Origin: Pseudomonas eucalypticola
GTDB taxonomy: Bacteria; Pseudomonadota; Gammaproteobacteria; Pseudomonadales; Pseudomonadaceae
Assembly: GCF_013374995.1 (NCBI RefSeq)
Contig: NZ_CP056030.1
Location: forward strand, 620,001-684,000
Direction of reading: 5' to 3'
DNA length: 64,000 bases
Shown here: piece by piece, positions 11,801 to 19,801 of the stretch
How positions within the stretch are numbered: the stretch's first letter is position 1
Layout of the letters: the number at the start of each line of letters is the position of its first letter
The notes under the pieces: model-generated
What the model was told of the DNA's origin: nothing
The model's input: only the letters and a program-made list of their open reading frames with translations
The model's database searches: none
Made by a program: the position numbers and the translations under genes

Positions 11801-12107
11801 CGTGGCGGGCGTGCGGTTCCGTGCCTGGCAGCCATTCAATTGCCTGCAGCCGACCATCCCGGTGCATGCGCCGTTGGTCTTCGATATTCACGACACCTGG
11901 ATGCAGCGCTCCCTGGGCGGTTGCCAGTACCATGTGGCCCACCCCGGTGGCCGCAACTACGTGACGTTGCCGGTGAACGCCAATGAAGCGGAAAGCCGCC
12001 GCCTGTCGCGTTTCTTCCGCCTTGGGCATAGCCCTGGTCATCAACCGACTCCTGAACTCACGAACAACGACGAGCTGCCGATGACACTGGACATGCGTCG
12101 CACTTGA
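8829..12107 (+). CDS. Transglutaminase-DUF2126 (putative amidoligase) fusion protein
   Basis: Large 1092-residue cytosolic protein with no signal peptide. Residues about 1-90 form the bacterial transglutaminase N-terminal region. A transglutaminase/protease-like core follows with the triad Cys180 (GSCRDSAW), His229 (DLHAWCEVYLPGAGW) and Asp245 (GLDATSG). From about 310 to the end is a DUF2126 region, named in Pfam as a putative amidoligase, with FVSIDDPDGAEWN, VIEVNVQPSATWDELV, HTGTGGGNHFVLGG and LLELRGFEMPPHARMSLVQQ. The GTG start at 8829 has AGGAGG upstream. The substrate is unknown. Comparative genomics (Iyer and colleagues on amidoligases) predicts that such genes make or modify peptides or isopeptide bonds. 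It is the first gene of a three-gene operon. Confidence 0.85.
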   Translation: MSIHVALHHVTHYRYDRAVELGPQIVRLRPAPHSRTRVLSYALNVLPEQHFINWQQDPQGNYLARLVFPEKTREFRVEVDLVAEMAVFNPFDFFLEPYAENIPFAYARDEQHELAPYLETLPLSPRFEAYLQGIDRTPIPAVDFLVGINQRLSQDIGYLIRMEPGVQTPEQTLENVSGSCRDSAWLLVQLLRHLGLAARFVSGYLIQLAADVKALDGPSGTEVDFTDLHAWCEVYLPGAGWIGLDATSGLFAGEGHIPLACSPDPSSAAPISGLVEPCECEFGHEMSVERIWEAPRVTRPYTEQQWQAIQALGRQIDADLVEGDVRLTMGGEPTFVSIDDPDGAEWNTAALGDAKRILSAQLYQRMRKQYAPNGLVHFGQGKWYPGEQLPRWSLNAYWRVDGEPIWHDDALIADESKDYGATGELAGRFLASVAERLKLPARFVFPAYEDHFYYLWREGALPGNVTAVDSRLTEEMERKRLRKVFSQGLDTIVGQVLPLARTAAGDQWQSGRWYLRDDHCRLVPGDSALGYRLPLASQPWVTAAEYPFVHPRDPNQDLDLLPSAAQLQVPGQAPAVETDRAPALDESADWLTRTALCAEARQGRLYLFMPPLAEVEAYLELVSVIEATARELDCPVLLEGYEPPHDPRLANFRITPDPGVIEVNVQPSATWDELVQRTEFLYEQARENRLSTEKFMIDGRHTGTGGGNHFVLGGATPGDSPFLRRPDLLRSLISYWHNHPSLSYLFSGLFIGPTSQAPRIDEARNDSLYELEIAFQQMPAPGEPCAPWLVDRLLRNLLIDVTGNTHRAEFCIDKLYSPDGATGRLGLLELRGFEMPPHARMSLVQQLLLRALVARFWREPYAPAKLARWGTELHDRFMLAHFIEQDFADVIAELNTAGYPLRAEWFAAHLEFRFPKIGDYAVAGIELELRQALEPWHVLGEEGGGAGTVRYVDSSLERLQVKVNGLSPQRYVVTCNGRTVPLQPTGRVGEYVAGVRFRAWQPFNCLQPTIPVHAPLVFDIHDTWMQRSLGGCQYHVAHPGGRNYVTLPVNANEAESRRLSRFFRLGHSPGHQPTPELTNNDELPMTLDMRRT

Positions 12108-12173
12108 AAAGGAGAGCCGGGCAACCGGCCGTCCGCATTATCCTGATGCCTTACTGCCCGTGCCGAGCGTTCC

Positions 12174-14657
12174 ATGCCAGACCTGCTTGACCGATACCCG
12201 CTGACAGCGGGAAGTTTTGACGAGATGTTGCAGGCAGACGGCTCGGTGCGCCCGCACTGGCGCAGGCTGTTCGAGCAATTGCAGCGCAGCACGCCTGGGC
12301 AGTTGGCCCAGCGCCAGGCGCTGTTGACGCGCCAGATCCAGGAAAACGGCGTGACCTACAACGTCTACGCCGACCCCAAGGGTGCTGACCGGCCCTGGGA
12401 GCTGGATCTGTTGCCGCATGTCATCCCTGCTGCCGAATGGCAAGTGTTGCGGGCTGGCATCGCTCAGCGGGCGCGCTTGCTCAATGCGGTGCTGGCCGAC
12501 ATCTACGGCCCTCAAAACCTGATACGGGAAGGCTTGCTGCCCGCCGAGCTGGTATACGGGCACAACAATTTCCTCTGGCCGTGCCAGGGCCTGAAACAGC
12601 CCGGAGACATGTTCCTGCACCTGTATGCCGTGGACCTGGCGCGCACCCCCGATGGCCGCTGGTGGGTCACCGCCGACCGCACCCAGGCGCCGTCTGGTGC
12701 CGGTTACGCCCTGGAAAACCGCATGAGCGTCTCCAGGGCGTTCCCGGAGTTGTACCGCGACCTTAAGGTCGAGCACCTGAGCGGCTATTTCCGGACACTG
12801 CAGGACACCCTTCGGCGCCTGGCGCCAGACGGCCACGAGTCGCCGTTGATCGTGCTACTGACCCCAGGGCGCTTCAACGAAAGCTATTTCGAACATCTGT
12901 ACCTGGCCCGCCAGCTTGGCTACCCCTTGGTGGAAGGCAGTGACCTGACCGTGCGCGATGCCACCGTCTATCTCAAGACCCTCAGCGGCCTGCGCCGGGT
13001 GCACGCGATCATGCGCCGGCTGGACGATGACTTCTGCGACCCGCTGGAATTGCGCACCGATTCGGCGCTGGGCGTGCCCGGCCTGCTGGAAGCCGTGCGC
13101 CAGGGCCGGGTGCTGGTAGCCAACGCCCTGGGCAGCGGCGTGCTGGAGTCCCCCGGGCTGCTGGGTTTTCTACCCACCATCAATGAGCATTTGTTCGGCG
13201 AAAAGCTGATTCTGCCCTCCATTGCCACCTGGTGGTGTGGCGAGCCTCCGGTGCTGGCCCAGGCACTGGAAAAGCTACCCAACCTGGTGATCAAGCCCGC
13301 GTTTCCGTCCCAGAGCTTCGCACCGGTATTCGGCCGCGACCTGGACAGCAGGCAGCGCAAGGCCATGGCCGAGCGTATCCAGGCGCGCCCCTATGCCTAT
13401 GTGGCGCAAGAGCTGGCACAGCTTTCCCAAGCGCCGGTATGGCAAGACTGCGGGCAACTGGCGCCACGCGCCATTGGCATGCGCGTGTATGCCGTGGCCG
13501 GACACGATGGTTACCGGGTGCTGCCTGGCGCGTTGACCCGGGTGGCGGCCGAGGCCGACGCCGAAGTGGTCTCGATGCAGCGCGGTGGCGCCAGCAAGGA
13601 CACGTGGGTGCTGGGCGAGCGCGCGCCCATCGGTGAGCAGTGGAAAGCGCTGCGGACCATCGGCGCGCACGATGTGGTCAGGGTCGACCCCTACCTGCCG
13701 TCACGGGTGGTGGAGAACCTGTTCTGGTTTGGCCGCTATTGTGAGCGCTGCGATGACAGCGCGCGCTTGCTGCGCATCATTCTGGGCCGCTACATCGACG
13801 GTGACGACCGCCTCGCCCTGGAGGCTGCCGTGGAACTGGCCGAGCGCCTGGGGCTCTTGCCCGAAGAGGGCGAATTGCCAGCGCGCCTGCTGGCAGCTTT
13901 GCTCGGGGAAGACTGGGCCTTCAGCCTGCGCAACAACCTGCAACGGTTGCAGTGGGCAGCCTCACAGGTGCGTGGCAAGCTTTCGCGGGAAAACTGGCAG
14001 GCCCTGGTGGAACTGCAACGCGAGGCCCAGAGCCTGGACGTGGAAGAACCCGACCTGGGCGAGCTGCTGGACTTCCTCAACCGCCTGGTCATGGCCCTGG
14101 CCGCGCTGTCGGGCTTCGCCCTGGACGACATGACCCGCGACGAGGGCTGGCGCTTCCTGATGATCGGCCGGCGCATCGAGCGCCTGCAGTTCCTCAGCAC
14201 CAGCCTGGCCGGCTTCCTGCGCGGCGTGGGCACTGCCGACCAGGCAGGCCTGGAGTGGCTGCTGGAACTGGGTAACAGCAGCATCACCTACCGTTCGCGG
14301 TACCTGGCGGTGCCCCAACTGATACCGGTGCTGGATTTGCTCCTGCTCGATGATCAGAACCCCCATGCCGTGCTGTTCCAGCTCAAGCAGGTGAACCGCG
14401 CGCTGCGCCGCCTGAACGATGAATTCGCCGTCCCGCGCGAGCGTGGTTTGGCCATGCTCATCGAGCGGCTGTCGGCCTTCGACCTGGGCAGCTTGGAAAA
14501 CCCGCTGTTCGGGGCCCCCAGCGTGCAAGCGGTACTCGACGGTCTGGCCGACCTCTTGCAGACCATCGCCGAAGCCAGCGGCCAGGTGTCCGACCGCCTG
14601 GCCCTGCGCCATTTCGCCCATGTCGATGATGTCAGCCAACGGACGGTGTCGGTATGA
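12174..14657 (+). CDS. Circularly permuted ATP-grasp / alpha-E domain protein
   Basis: The 827-residue product has an N-terminal circularly permuted ATP-grasp ligase region (about 75-500) followed by an alpha-helical alpha-E domain (about 505-820, opening with ENLFWFGRYCER). Visible ATP-grasp segments include KPAFPSQSFAPVFGRDL, YVAQELAQLSQAPVW and AIGMRVYAVAG. ATP-grasp enzymes join a carboxylate to an amine through an acyl phosphate, so peptide or amide synthesis is the expected chemistry; the substrates are unknown. It begins 66 bases after the fusion gene and overlaps the following transglutaminase by four bases (ATGA). The two domains are usually named DUF404/DUF407 and DUF403. Confidence 0.85.
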   Translation: MPDLLDRYPLTAGSFDEMLQADGSVRPHWRRLFEQLQRSTPGQLAQRQALLTRQIQENGVTYNVYADPKGADRPWELDLLPHVIPAAEWQVLRAGIAQRARLLNAVLADIYGPQNLIREGLLPAELVYGHNNFLWPCQGLKQPGDMFLHLYAVDLARTPDGRWWVTADRTQAPSGAGYALENRMSVSRAFPELYRDLKVEHLSGYFRTLQDTLRRLAPDGHESPLIVLLTPGRFNESYFEHLYLARQLGYPLVEGSDLTVRDATVYLKTLSGLRRVHAIMRRLDDDFCDPLELRTDSALGVPGLLEAVRQGRVLVANALGSGVLESPGLLGFLPTINEHLFGEKLILPSIATWWCGEPPVLAQALEKLPNLVIKPAFPSQSFAPVFGRDLDSRQRKAMAERIQARPYAYVAQELAQLSQAPVWQDCGQLAPRAIGMRVYAVAGHDGYRVLPGALTRVAAEADAEVVSMQRGGASKDTWVLGERAPIGEQWKALRTIGAHDVVRVDPYLPSRVVENLFWFGRYCERCDDSARLLRIILGRYIDGDDRLALEAAVELAERLGLLPEEGELPARLLAALLGEDWAFSLRNNLQRLQWAASQVRGKLSRENWQALVELQREAQSLDVEEPDLGELLDFLNRLVMALAALSGFALDDMTRDEGWRFLMIGRRIERLQFLSTSLAGFLRGVGTADQAGLEWLLELGNSSITYRSRYLAVPQLIPVLDLLLLDDQNPHAVLFQLKQVNRALRRLNDEFAVPRERGLAMLIERLSAFDLGSLENPLFGAPSVQAVLDGLADLLQTIAEASGQVSDRLALRHFAHVDDVSQRTVSV

Positions 14658-15556
14658 GTGCCCAGTACCAGATCATCCACGATACCCATTACCACTACGA
14701 CAGCCCGGTATCCCTGGCCCAGCAGCTGGCGCACCTGTGGCCGCGCCCGTGTGCCTGGCAGCTGTGCCGGGAACAGGTGCTGGACATCAGCCCCCAACCC
14801 AGCTGGCGCGTCGACGACTACGACGTGTTCGGCAACCCGCTGACGCGCATGACCTTCGAGCGCCCCCATGACGCCTTGAAGGTCAGCGCGCGCTTGAAAG
14901 TGGAAGTGCTGGCGCGGCCTGCGGTGGACTTCGCCGGTTCCCAGAGCTGGGAAGTGGTGCGCGACGCCTTGTGCTACAGCAGTGCGCCGATTGCCGAAGA
15001 CCTGATGAAGGCCTGCCGCTACCGCTTCGAGTCGCCGTACGTGCGCCTCAAGCAGACCTTCGTGGCCTTTTCCGCCAGTTGCTTCCCGCCCGGGCGGCCC
15101 TTGCTGGAAGGCACCCAGGCGCTGATGGAGAAAATCTTCGAGGAGTTCACCTTCGACGCCGAGGCCACCCAAGTGGCGACGCCATTGACCGAAGTGCTGG
15201 AGCGCCGGCGCGGCGTGTGCCAGGACTTCGCCCACCTGATGCTGGCCTGCCTGCGCTCGCGCGGGCTGGCGGCACGCTACGTCAGTGGCTACCTGCTGAC
15301 CCAGCCACCGCCCGGCCAACCACGGCTGATCGGCGCCGATGCCTCCCATGCCTGGGTCTCGGTGTACTGCCCGCCGCTGGGGTGGATCGACTTCGACCCT
15401 ACCAACAACGTGCAGCCGGCGCTGGAACACATCACCTTGGCCTGGGGCCGGGACTTTTCCGATGTGTCGCCTTTGCGCGGGGTGATTCTGGGGGGCGGCA
15501 GCCATGACCCGGAAGTGCAGGTCACGGTCATGCCGCTGGACGAGGTGCCGGGCTGA
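14654..15556 (+). CDS. Transglutaminase-like protein of the ATP-grasp operon
   Basis: The 300-residue product has the bacterial transglutaminase N-terminal region (about 1-90) and a complete transglutaminase-like core. The triad is Cys189 (RGVCQDFAH), His232 (SHAWVSVYCPPLGW) and Asp248 (DFDPTNN). It lacks a signal peptide, so it should act in the cytosol. In this superfamily the fold can form or cleave amide bonds. Its start overlaps the stop of the ATP-grasp gene (ATGA), which points to coupled expression. Together the three genes form a compact cassette: ligase, amidoligase and two thiol amide-exchange or protease domains. Confidence 0.88.
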   Translation: MSAQYQIIHDTHYHYDSPVSLAQQLAHLWPRPCAWQLCREQVLDISPQPSWRVDDYDVFGNPLTRMTFERPHDALKVSARLKVEVLARPAVDFAGSQSWEVVRDALCYSSAPIAEDLMKACRYRFESPYVRLKQTFVAFSASCFPPGRPLLEGTQALMEKIFEEFTFDAEATQVATPLTEVLERRRGVCQDFAHLMLACLRSRGLAARYVSGYLLTQPPPGQPRLIGADASHAWVSVYCPPLGWIDFDPTNNVQPALEHITLAWGRDFSDVSPLRGVILGGGSHDPEVQVTVMPLDEVPG

Positions 15557-16144
15557 TCAGTCCGGCTGCTTGTCGGTCCACTTGGGCAGTACGGTGGGTC
15601 GCCAGGCGTCCAGCGCGTCGAGCAGTGCGTCGGCCGAATCGTTCACCTGCAACATGGCGCGGTGTTGTTCGCGCACGAAGTTTTCTTGTACCAGGTGGTC
15701 CAGGAAGCCGGTGAGCTTGCTGTAGAAACCATTGACTTCCAGCAGGCCAAGGGGCTTGCCGTGGTAGCCCAACTGGCCCCAGGTCCATACCTCGAACAGC
15801 TCCTCCAAGGTGCCCAGGCCGCCAGGCAGGGCGATGAAGGCATCAGCCAGCTCGGCCATGCGGGCCTTGCGCGCATGCATTCCGTCCACCACTTCCAGGC
15901 GGGTCAGGCCCTTGTGGCCGATTTCCAGGTCATTGAGGCTGTGGGGGATGATGCCAATGACTTCGCCCCCCGCTTGCAGCACCGCGTCGGCGACGATGCC
16001 CATCAGGCCTACGGCACCACCGCCGTAAACCAGGGTGAGTTTGCGCTCGGCCAGCGTCCGCCCCAGGGTCACGGCGGCGTCCCGGTAAGCCGGGTGGGTG
16101 CCGCTGCTGGCGCCACAGAAAACACAGACTGAAGTCAGTGACAT
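15557..16144 (-). CDS. LOG-family nucleoside 5'-monophosphate phosphoribohydrolase (TIGR00730)
   Basis: Rossmann-fold enzyme related to plant LONELY GUY and bacterial lysine-decarboxylase-like proteins. The family cleaves ribose 5-phosphate from (cytokinin) nucleotides. The 195-residue product starts [15 protein letters not shown], with AGGAG just upstream. The signature motifs GGGAVGLMG (about 44-52) and PGGLGTLEE (about 107-115) are intact, with the catalytic Glu and Arg context (HARKARM). The frame stays open upstream to 16246, but that part does not look coding. It converges on the transglutaminase gene with no gap. Cytokinin production is not implied; the housekeeping substrate in bacteria is not settled. 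Confidence 0.88.
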   Translation of the reverse strand: MSLTSVCVFCGASSGTHPAYRDAAVTLGRTLAERKLTLVYGGGAVGLMGIVADAVLQAGGEVIGIIPHSLNDLEIGHKGLTRLEVVDGMHARKARMAELADAFIALPGGLGTLEELFEVWTWGQLGYHGKPLGLLEVNGFYSKLTGFLDHLVQENFVREQHRAMLQVNDSADALLDALDAWRPTVLPKWTDKQPD

Positions 16145-16211
16145 GGGGATGCTCCTGGCAATGGGGGTGCCATAGGGTAAAGGCCCCGCTGCTCTGGCTC
16201 CAGTTTTTCGT

Positions 16212-16286
16212 TCAGTCGTCCGGGCACTCGGTGCCGGTATTGCCACACGCGTAAGCGGCGAGGAGGCTGCGCAGGAAATTGTTCAT
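16212..16286 (-). CDS. 24-residue small ORF with two cysteines, upstream of the LOG gene
   Basis: Possible small peptide. The predicted product reads [13 protein letters not shown], then [11 protein letters not shown]: a short amphipathic helix followed by a polar tail with Cys14 and Cys21. A GGAG ribosome-binding site lies 8 bases upstream. Immediately upstream is the perfect palindrome at 16305-16320, so its transcription could be repressor-controlled. I do not recognise the family. Support is limited to the start signals and the palindrome. Confidence 0.4.
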   Translation of the reverse strand: MNNFLRSLLAAYACGNTGTECPDD

Positions 16287-16304
16287 GTAAACGCTCCGTG
16301 ATTG

Positions 16305-16320
16305 ATATTGTATACAATAT
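16305..16320. promoter_or_regulatory. Perfect 16-bp palindrome ATATTGTATACAATAT, GntR-type operator candidate
   Basis: The core TTGTATACAA matches the operator type bound by several GntR-family (FCD) repressors. It lies 18 bases upstream of the small ORF at 16212-16286 and about 90 bases upstream of azurin on the other strand. No GntR gene is in the window. Confidence 0.5.
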
Positions 16321-16406
16321 GCGGTGCGTGCAATGATTGTCCCGTTGATTCTGTCGATGAGGCTCATAGAAGAAGCCTTGCTTAAAAACTGTCCTGGAGA
16401 TTCACC

Positions 16407-16853
16407 ATGTTCGCGAAAGTAGCTGCTGCCTCCCTGCTTGCCCTGGCTGCCGGCCAGGTATTCGCCGCCGATTGTTCGGTAGACGTCGATTCCACCGACA
16501 GCATGACCTTCGACAAGAAGGCCATCGAAATCAGCAAGACCTGCAAGACCTTCACCGTCAACCTGGGCCATTCGGGCTCCCTGGCCAAGAACGTCATGGG
16601 CCACAACTGGGTGCTGAGCAAGGCGGCAGACGCCCAGGGCGTGGCCACCGACGGCATGGCCGCCGGCATCGACAAGAACTACCTGAAGGATGGCGACGAG
16701 CGCATCCTCGCGCACACCAAGCTCATTGGCGCGGGCGAAAAAGACTCGGTGACCTTCGACGTGTCCAAGCTGCAGGCCGGCACCGATTACGCGTTCTTCT
16801 GCTCATTCCCAGGGCACATCTCGATGATGAAAGGCACCGTCACCCTGAACTGA
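16407..16853 (+). CDS. azu: Azurin, periplasmic type I blue copper protein
   Basis: Small electron carrier of the periplasm, classically linked to denitrification and redox stress. The 148-residue precursor has a 20-residue signal peptide ending VFA, giving a 128-residue mature protein. Copper ligands are in place: His46 in NVMGHNW, and the C-terminal Cys/His/Met set in [13 protein letters not shown]. The disulfide cysteines at mature 3 and 26 are also present. GGAG lies 8 bases before the start. It converges on pncB, with a hairpin between them. Confidence 0.97.
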   Translation: MFAKVAAASLLALAAGQVFAADCSVDVDSTDSMTFDKKAIEISKTCKTFTVNLGHSGSLAKNVMGHNWVLSKAADAQGVATDGMAAGIDKNYLKDGDERILAHTKLIGAGEKDSVTFDVSKLQAGTDYAFFCSFPGHISMMKGTVTLN

Positions 16854-16874
16854 CCGCGCAGGCCTCGGCCGAGC

Positions 16875-16900
16875 GCAGGAGCTGGCAGGCCAGCTCCTGC
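16875..16900. terminator. Strong hairpin between convergent azu and pncB
   Basis: GCAGGAGCTGG pairs perfectly with CCAGCTCCTGC around a four-base loop. Neither side has a T-tract. It is a likely bidirectional terminator structure. Confidence 0.55.
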
Positions 16901-16907
16901 CGGTGCG

Positions 16908-18107
16908 TCAGGGTTTGACCTTGAACACATGCCGCAGGTACGCCACGAAGTTTTCGTCCCGGCACTGGGTCTTCGCCGCTTCGTCGGAGATCTTCGCCAC
17001 CGGCTGGCCATTGCAGTCGGTCATCTTCAGCACGATGCTCATCGGCTCCACCCCGGGGATGTCGCAGGTCAGGTTGGTGCCGATGCCAAAGCTGACATTG
17101 ATGCGCCCGCGCAGCGCGCGGAAAATCTCCAGGGATTTGGGCAGGTTCAGCCCATCGGAAAACACCAGGGTCTTGCTCATGGGGTCTATGCCCAGCGCCT
17201 GGTAATGGGCGATGGCTTTTTCCGCCCATATCACCGGGTCGCCCGAGTCATGGCGCAAGCCATCGAAGAGTTTCGCGAAGTACAGGTCGAAGTCACTGAG
17301 GAAGGCATCCATGGTGATGCAGTCCGTCAGCGCTATGCCCAGCAACCCGCGGTATTCACGCACCCAGCAATCCAGGGCGGCGCTCTGGCTGTCGATCAGC
17401 CGCGGCCCGAGTTGCTGGTGCGCCATGATCCATTCGTGGGCCATGGTGCCCAGCGGCTTGATGTCCAGCTCGCGCGCCAGGTGCACATTGCTGGTGCCCA
17501 CGAAGCGTCCTGGGAAGTCATGCTTGAGCACTGATACGACTTCTTCCTGCACTTTGTAGGAAAAGCGCCGGCGGGTCCCGAAGTCGGCCACCTGCAGTTC
17601 GGCCAGCTCATCAGCCGAGGCATGCGCCGTCAACCAGTCGAACTTGCGGTACAACTGCTCCCGCGCCTGGCCCAGGGTCACTTCGCGGTAACGCACGCGG
17701 TTGCGCACTTCGCTGACGATGGCCAGCAGCGGCACCTCGAAGAGGATCACGTGCAGCCACGGGCCACGCAAGCGAATGCTCAACTGGTCGTTTTCAATGC
17801 TGGTCTGCAAGTAGCGCAGGTTGAAGCGGAACAGCCCCAGGAAACGCAGGAAGTCCGGCTTCATGAAATTGATGCGTTCCAGGAAACCCAGCTGGTCGCT
17901 GCTCAGGCTCAGTTCGCACAACCGCTCGATCTGGTAGCGGATCTCCGCCAGGTAAGGGCGCAAGTCTTCGCCATTGCGGCAACGAAACTCCCACTCCACC
18001 TCGACGTTGGGGTAGTTGTGCAGGACGGCCTGCATCATGGTCAGCTTGTACAAATCGGTGTCGAGCAGGTTCTGCACGATGCGATCAGCGAATACGCTCT
18101 CGCTCAT
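16908..18107 (-). CDS. pncB: Nicotinate phosphoribosyltransferase
   Basis: Converts nicotinate, PRPP and ATP into nicotinate mononucleotide, the entry step of the NAD salvage (Preiss-Handler) pathway. The 399-residue product starts [20 protein letters not shown], with GGAG upstream. Typical motifs are [31 protein letters not shown] (with the conserved His region), RHDSGDP and [16 protein letters not shown]. An upstream in-frame extension to 18170 lacks a ribosome-binding site. In P. aeruginosa and P. putida the next gene is nadE, but here azurin follows within 55 bases, so the usual pncB-nadE pair is broken at this locus. Confidence 0.96.
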   Translation of the reverse strand: MSESVFADRIVQNLLDTDLYKLTMMQAVLHNYPNVEVEWEFRCRNGEDLRPYLAEIRYQIERLCELSLSSDQLGFLERINFMKPDFLRFLGLFRFNLRYLQTSIENDQLSIRLRGPWLHVILFEVPLLAIVSEVRNRVRYREVTLGQAREQLYRKFDWLTAHASADELAELQVADFGTRRRFSYKVQEEVVSVLKHDFPGRFVGTSNVHLARELDIKPLGTMAHEWIMAHQQLGPRLIDSQSAALDCWVREYRGLLGIALTDCITMDAFLSDFDLYFAKLFDGLRHDSGDPVIWAEKAIAHYQALGIDPMSKTLVFSDGLNLPKSLEIFRALRGRINVSFGIGTNLTCDIPGVEPMSIVLKMTDCNGQPVAKISDEAAKTQCRDENFVAYLRHVFKVKP

Positions 18108-18538
18108 TGAGGGCTCCAACTGGGCCTGGCGGCATGACTGAAACGGTAGTGGCGCACAGTAAAGGTACATTCTGCCAGTGTTTTGCCCCGCCTGCGCGCT
18201 GCTTGCGTTTGGCGCGAAAGCCTCTGGCGCCGGGTTTTCGCTACCGGTATAGCTAGTTTCCTAACTAACTCTCCGAAATTTCTTACAACAGCTAGCCTGT
18301 AATGGTGCGTCGCGTAGCAATTGCGCACCGCTGATGTGCACTTCGGTTACGCACCTTGTTACAGGTCGGTTGCACGCTTGCCTGCCAACTGGTTGCAATG
18401 ATGGCACCGATTGGTTGCGCCTTTTTCGCAACGGGGTGCTACCAAACGCGTTCCAGACAGTTGCACGACCCGCAGGGGCTACGGTGCAGGGCCCTTGCAG
18501 AGGAAAGTGGCGCGACTTTTCGCAGTTTGAAAAATCGC
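18108..18538 (+). promoter_or_regulatory. Long braC upstream region with GGTTRC direct repeats and NtrC-like dyads
   Basis: A 510-base non-coding gap separates pncB and braC. Four GGTTAC/GGTTGC hexamers start at 18345, 18368, 18391 and 18413, that is 22-23 bases (about two helical turns) apart. Two NtrC-like dyads are present: GCACCGCTGATGTGC (18325-18339) and GCACCGATTGGTTGC (18404-18418), each with one mismatch to GCACC-N5-GGTGC. These look like activator sites for the sigma-54 promoter at 18539. Confidence 0.5.
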
Positions 18539-18554
18539 TGGCACGGCGCTTGCT
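18539..18554 (+). promoter_or_regulatory. Consensus sigma-54 (-24/-12) promoter of braC
   Basis: TGGCACGGCGCTTGCT matches the sigma-54 consensus TGGCACG-N4-TTGCT at every specified base. The start codon is 63 bases downstream of the -12 element, and a good CAGGAG ribosome-binding site precedes it. Confidence 0.8.
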
Positions 18555-18617
18555 CAGAGCAATTGCTGAAGTTGTGAAGTTGTAGTGCCAACCAAAAAAA
18601 CTCAGGAGCACCACCTC

Positions 18618-19757
18618 ATGTCGCAGACGTTTTACAGGAAAGGTTTTCTGGCTCTCGCGGTCGCTACTGCGCTGGGCGTTTCTTCGTTTGTTCAGGCAGC
18701 CGACATCAAGATCGGCGTGGCGGGCCCAATGACCGGTGCCAACGCATCGTTCGGCGAGCAGTACATGAAGGGGGCGCAAGCCGCCGCTGATGAAATCAAC
18801 GCCCACGGCGGCGTGAATGGCGGCAAGATCATCCTGGTGGCTGGCGATGATGCCTGCGAACCGAAGCAGGCGGTGGCGGTGGCCAACAAACTGGCAGACC
18901 AGGACAAGGTCGCGGGTGTGGTCGGGCACTTCTGTTCCTCATCGACCATTCCGGCGTCCGAGGTGTACGGCGATGCCGGGGTCATTGCTATCACGCCGGG
19001 CTCCACCAACCCGGCAGTCACTGAGCGCGGTCTGACCGCGATGTTCCGCATGTGTGGCCGGGACGACCAGCAGGGCGTGGTCGCAGGGGACTACATCGTT
19101 GATGTGCTCAAGGGCAAGAAAGTCGCAGTTATCAACGACAAGGACACTTACGGCAAAGGGCTCGCGGACGCCACCTCGGCGCAGTTGACCAAGCGTGGCG
19201 TCAAGCCGGTACTGGAAGAGGGCCTGACTCGCGGCGAGAAAGATTTCAGCGCCTTGGTGACCAAGATACGCGGCACCGGCGCCGATGTTGTGTATTTCGG
19301 CGGCCTGCACCCAGAAGCCGGCCCACTGGTTCGTCAACTGCGTGAAGCAGGCCTCAAGGACGTGAGGTTCATGTCCGACGATGGCGTGGTCACCGACGAA
19401 CTGGTGACCACCGCTGGCGGCGCCCAGTACGTCGATGGCGTGTACATGACCTTCGGTGCCGACCCACGCCTGCTGCCAGACAGCAAGGCGGTGGTCGACC
19501 AGTTCCGCAAGTCCGGTTATGAGCCTGAAGGCTACACCCTGTATGCCTACGCGTCGATCCAGGCCCTGGCCGCCGGCTTCAACGGTGCCAAGTCTGACAA
19601 GGGCGAAGACGCCGCCAAATGGCTGAAGGCCAACCCGGTGAAGACCGTCATGGGCACCAAGACCTGGGACAGCAAGGGCGACCTGAAGGTCTCCGACTAT
19701 GTGGTGTACCAGTGGGACAAGGACGGCAAATACCACCAGCTCGAAAAGCAGAAATGA
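18618..19757 (+). CDS. braC: Branched-chain amino acid ABC transporter, periplasmic binding protein
   Basis: Type I periplasmic binding protein of the LIV (Leu/Ile/Val) family that feeds the livHMGF importer. The 379-residue precursor has a signal peptide (about 1-27, ending FVQA) before the mature start ADIKIGVAGPMTGANASFG. The usual VGHFCSSSTIPAS, DKDTYGKG and YFGGLHPEAGPLVRQ segments are present. I chose the ATG at 18618, preceded by CAGGAG, rather than the upstream open frame at 18585, because it gives a clean signal peptide. It is the first gene of the operon and is separated from livH by a hairpin that probably lowers downstream expression. Confidence 0.95.
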   Translation: MSQTFYRKGFLALAVATALGVSSFVQAADIKIGVAGPMTGANASFGEQYMKGAQAAADEINAHGGVNGGKIILVAGDDACEPKQAVAVANKLADQDKVAGVVGHFCSSSTIPASEVYGDAGVIAITPGSTNPAVTERGLTAMFRMCGRDDQQGVVAGDYIVDVLKGKKVAVINDKDTYGKGLADATSAQLTKRGVKPVLEEGLTRGEKDFSALVTKIRGTGADVVYFGGLHPEAGPLVRQLREAGLKDVRFMSDDGVVTDELVTTAGGAQYVDGVYMTFGADPRLLPDSKAVVDQFRKSGYEPEGYTLYAYASIQALAAGFNGAKSDKGEDAAKWLKANPVKTVMGTKTWDSKGDLKVSDYVVYQWDKDGKYHQLEKQK

Positions 19758-19767
19758 CATGAGGTCG

Positions 19768-19801
19768 GACCGGCTTGCGGGGGTAATCCCCAAGTCCGGT
19801 C
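19768..19801 (+). terminator. Attenuator-like hairpin between braC and livH
   Basis: GACCGGCTTG and CAAGTCCGGTC pair, enclosing an inner GGGG-TAAT-CCCC stem. There is no T-tract. Such a structure after a binding-protein gene commonly stabilises its mRNA and reduces read-through into permease genes. Confidence 0.55.

Noticed and set aside
16344..16357. TTGATTCTGTCGAT as an ANR/FNR box for azurin
   Set aside because: Only the left half matches TTGAT-N4-ATCAA; the right half is too degenerate to support regulation by ANR.
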